In this document: positions 24,331-25,815 of the stretch, in pieces
Numbering within the stretch: position 1 is the first letter of the stretch
How the letters are laid out: each line of letters starts with the position of its first letter
Assembly: GCA_046313675.1 (NCBI GenBank)
Contig: JBKBXU010000020.1
Location: 1-25,815 of the forward strand
Source of the DNA: JBKBXU01 sp046313675
GTDB taxonomy: Bacteria; Bacteroidota; Bacteroidia; Cytophagales; Cytophagaceae
DNA length: 25,815 nucleotides
Direction of reading: 5' to 3'
The notes under the pieces: generated by a model
The model's database searches: none
The model's input: the letters and a program-made list of their open reading frames with translations, nothing else
What the model was told of the DNA's origin: nothing
Translations under genes and position numbers: made by a program

Positions 24331-25341
24331 ATGAAAAAGTTATCCTATTTATTTTCTTTAGTTGCTTTAGCAGCTATTGTAATGGTAACAGCTTGTAGCA
24401 AGGAAGAAGATCCACAGCCTACAACTCCTGACGAGTGTGCTGCAGCTGAATTCCCTGCAACTACTGGAAGTGCTACCATTAAAATTTTAAATTTTACCAA
24501 AACACAAGATGGTTACACTGTAATTGAGGCAAATGCCAACAGTACTCTTGCGTTTGCTGTAGAAATCACTAAAGGCACAAACAGACCTCAAAAGCTAAGA
24601 GTCTATCAAACAGACTGCAAAAACGCCAAAGGTGAAATCGTAACCTTTACTGGACAGTCTGGTCTTGAGGACGGAGGAAAAAGGTTTGATTTAAGGAATA
24701 CAGATGAAGCGCAAGTAAGAAACTTTAATTACACTGTACCTGCTGGAATGGCTACAATTTACCTAAACATTGAGACTGATGAAAGTGGCAATACTTACTC
24801 TTATAAAAGGGTAAAAATTAACGTGTCTGGTTCTGGCATTATCGATTCTTATACCGGAATTTCACTTGCCCCACAGGCTAATGCTACTGTTCCTTCTCGT
24901 TTAGCAAGTACTACAGGTCAAACTTATAGGGCGTGTGATGCCTATGCAAATATCGATTATATTGATATAACATATGCATTCTCTAATAATGGAAGTGGTT
25001 CTGCTCATTTCGCTTCTAATTCAGCTAGATTTGGAACAACTATAGCAATTCCAAGTAGCACTGCGAACTGTGGTGAAGATGGCACGGTTGATTTTGCTAA
25101 CAAAGGCGTCCGTACTAAATTTAAAAGCTATGTTGGTGATTTCGCTTCAGCAACAAATACAGAGATCGCTGCCATTACTTTTAGTGATGAAGATGGGGAG
25201 GTAATCCCAGTAACAGGTGCTGGTACGACTTATGCTTTCCAAACAAGTAACAATAGAAAAGGATTAATTCATGTAGTTAGTGGCACATTTACTAATACTG
25301 TAAATGCAACTATTGTAACAAATGTTAAAGTTCAGAGATAA
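24331..25341 (+). CDS. Hypothetical lipoprotein
   Basis: 336-residue exported lipoprotein of unknown function. The signal peptide MKKLSYLFSLVALAAIVMVTAC ends in a lipobox (V-T-A-C22), followed by SKEEDPQP, a linker typical of Bacteroidota surface or periplasmic lipoproteins. The rest is rich in Thr, Ser, Asn and Gly with alternating short strands, suggesting two beta-sandwich domains: about residues 45-165 (ending YSYKRVKINVSGSG) and 170-336 (from SYTGISLAPQANATV). Four further Cys occur, at DEC, QTDCKN, RACDAY and TANCGED, so disulfides are possible. Wording near the end (NRKGLIHVVSG...TNVKVQR) resembles other uncharacterised Bacteroidota lipoproteins. Codon choice is plainer and more A/T-rich than in its neighbours, consistent with high expression. 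Leader is A-rich without a Shine-Dalgarno. It converges on a second lipoprotein gene. Confidence 0.88.
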   Translation: MKKLSYLFSLVALAAIVMVTACSKEEDPQPTTPDECAAAEFPATTGSATIKILNFTKTQDGYTVIEANANSTLAFAVEITKGTNRPQKLRVYQTDCKNAKGEIVTFTGQSGLEDGGKRFDLRNTDEAQVRNFNYTVPAGMATIYLNIETDESGNTYSYKRVKINVSGSGIIDSYTGISLAPQANATVPSRLASTTGQTYRACDAYANIDYIDITYAFSNNGSGSAHFASNSARFGTTIAIPSSTANCGEDGTVDFANKGVRTKFKSYVGDFASATNTEIAAITFSDEDGEVIPVTGAGTTYAFQTSNNRKGLIHVVSGTFTNTVNATIVTNVKVQR

Positions 25342-25360
25342 TCATCTTAATCTAATAATA

Positions 25361-25394
25361 AAAAAGCTGCACTCTTCGGGGTGCAGCTTTTTTT
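25361..25394. terminator. Strong bidirectional terminator with UUCG tetraloop
   Basis: AAAAAGCTGCAC (25361-25372) pairs with GTGCAGCTTTTT (25381-25392), and inner T-G and C-G pairs close a TTCG tetraloop (25375-25378), an unusually stable RNA loop. T runs follow on both strands. It serves the two converging lipoprotein genes that end at 25341 and 25417. Confidence 0.88.
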
Positions 25395-25416
25395 ATGCTA
25401 AAATTCTTAAAAGACC

Positions 25417-25791
25417 TTAATTACCACTTGCTCCATATATATCAAAAGATTGCGTAACAGTTAACCGATTTAATTCAAACGCTCTTTGCTCGACGATGCT
25501 TTGGTGGTATTCTGAACCTCGGAATTCATTGCCAACCAACTTAACAGAATAAGTACCATATTCATATCTTCCGAAATCTATAGTACCATTTCCAGAGTAT
25601 AAGAATTGGGTAGCAACAACTTCATCCCCTTTAAATAATTCTACCCTTAATCCCTGGTACAGAAAATACCCACCTCCAGTGGGCGTATACCTGACAGCAA
25701 CTTTAATTTCTCCAGCCAACTCTTCCTTTTTTTTACAAGATGAAAACATGGCAAACATCGCCAAAAGCACTAAAAAACATTTAACTTTCAT
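25417..25791 (-). CDS. Small hypothetical lipoprotein
   Basis: 124-residue lipoprotein. The signal peptide MKVKCFLVLLAMFAMFSSC ends in a lipobox (F-S-S-C19) followed by KKKEEL. The remainder is about 100 residues of predicted beta strands: GEIKVAVRYTPTGGGYFLYQGLRVELFKGDEVVATQFL, then GTIDFGRYEYGTYSVKLVGNEF, reading like a single carboxypeptidase-regulatory or Ig-like sandwich (a G-x-V-x-L-F-x-x-x-x-x-V-A-x-x-x-x-x-x-G-x-x-x-F pattern). No catalytic motif seen. It converges on the larger lipoprotein across the shared terminator. Only 24 bases of upstream sequence are in the window, so its promoter cannot be judged. Confidence 0.82.
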   Translation of the reverse strand: MKVKCFLVLLAMFAMFSSCKKKEELAGEIKVAVRYTPTGGGYFLYQGLRVELFKGDEVVATQFLYSGNGTIDFGRYEYGTYSVKLVGNEFRGSEYHQSIVEQRAFELNRLTVTQSFDIYGASGN

Positions 25792-25815
25792 AAGATAATG
25801 GTTTTGATTTAGTTA

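Noticed and set aside
1..25815. tRNA, rRNA, insertion-sequence transposase or prophage genes
   Set aside because: None found: no cloverleaf or TTC-A loop pattern, no DDE transposase and no phage structural gene in any frame.

Overview
The window looks like a chromosomal piece of a Bacteroidota bacterium, probably a Cytophagales-type environmental relative; this is inferred from gene content, not from a marker gene. Supporting signs are the roughly 40% G+C impression, A-rich leaders that mostly lack Shine-Dalgarno sites, promoter candidates of the TTTG-N19/20-TAnnTTT kind, SusD-like lipoboxes (T/S-A/S-C followed by Ser/Lys), an S9/DPP-IV-type peptidase with a signal peptide, and the rbfA-FtsX permease pair. 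No rRNA, tRNA, CRISPR array or phage gene was seen.

Layout. 1-4302 (+): the 3' part of an RND efflux permease overlapping a TolC-family outer-membrane gene. 4339-5137: a PRC-barrel gene (-) bounded by terminator-like hairpins. 13866-5164 (-): a complete tripartite pump (adaptor, RND permease, TolC) followed by a large AsmA-like gene; a good promoter and an inverted repeat lie ahead of the adaptor. The permease is interrupted by ten Ns that appear to be an artificial scaffold join over an intact reading frame. 14019-15280 (+): an OsmC-type peroxidase and an unknown four-helix membrane protein, each followed by a copy of a ~40-bp hairpin repeat. 16973-15345 (-): rbfA and a LolC/E-like FtsX permease. 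17183-18589 (+): a polytopic GT-C-like membrane protein. 21200-18590 (-): glyA, tatC and rpiB, closely packed. 21278-21915: a GxxExxY (PD-(D/E)XK) gene enclosed by inward-facing CAC(A/G)GAG-type repeats, the best candidate here for a small mobile unit. 24122-21927 (-): the S9 peptidase. 24331-25791: two convergent lipoprotein genes sharing a strong bidirectional terminator.

How it fits together. Much of the window concerns the cell envelope: two RND/TolC pumps pointing at each other with related TolC proteins, an AsmA-like protein, TatC for folded-protein export, a LolC/E-like permease, a periplasmic peptidase and lipoproteins. Housekeeping functions (RbfA, SHMT, RpiB) are interspersed. The most unusual item is the ~600-bp nuclease-gene cassette with inverted repeats next to glyA; the ~40-bp 3'-UTR hairpin repeats are second.
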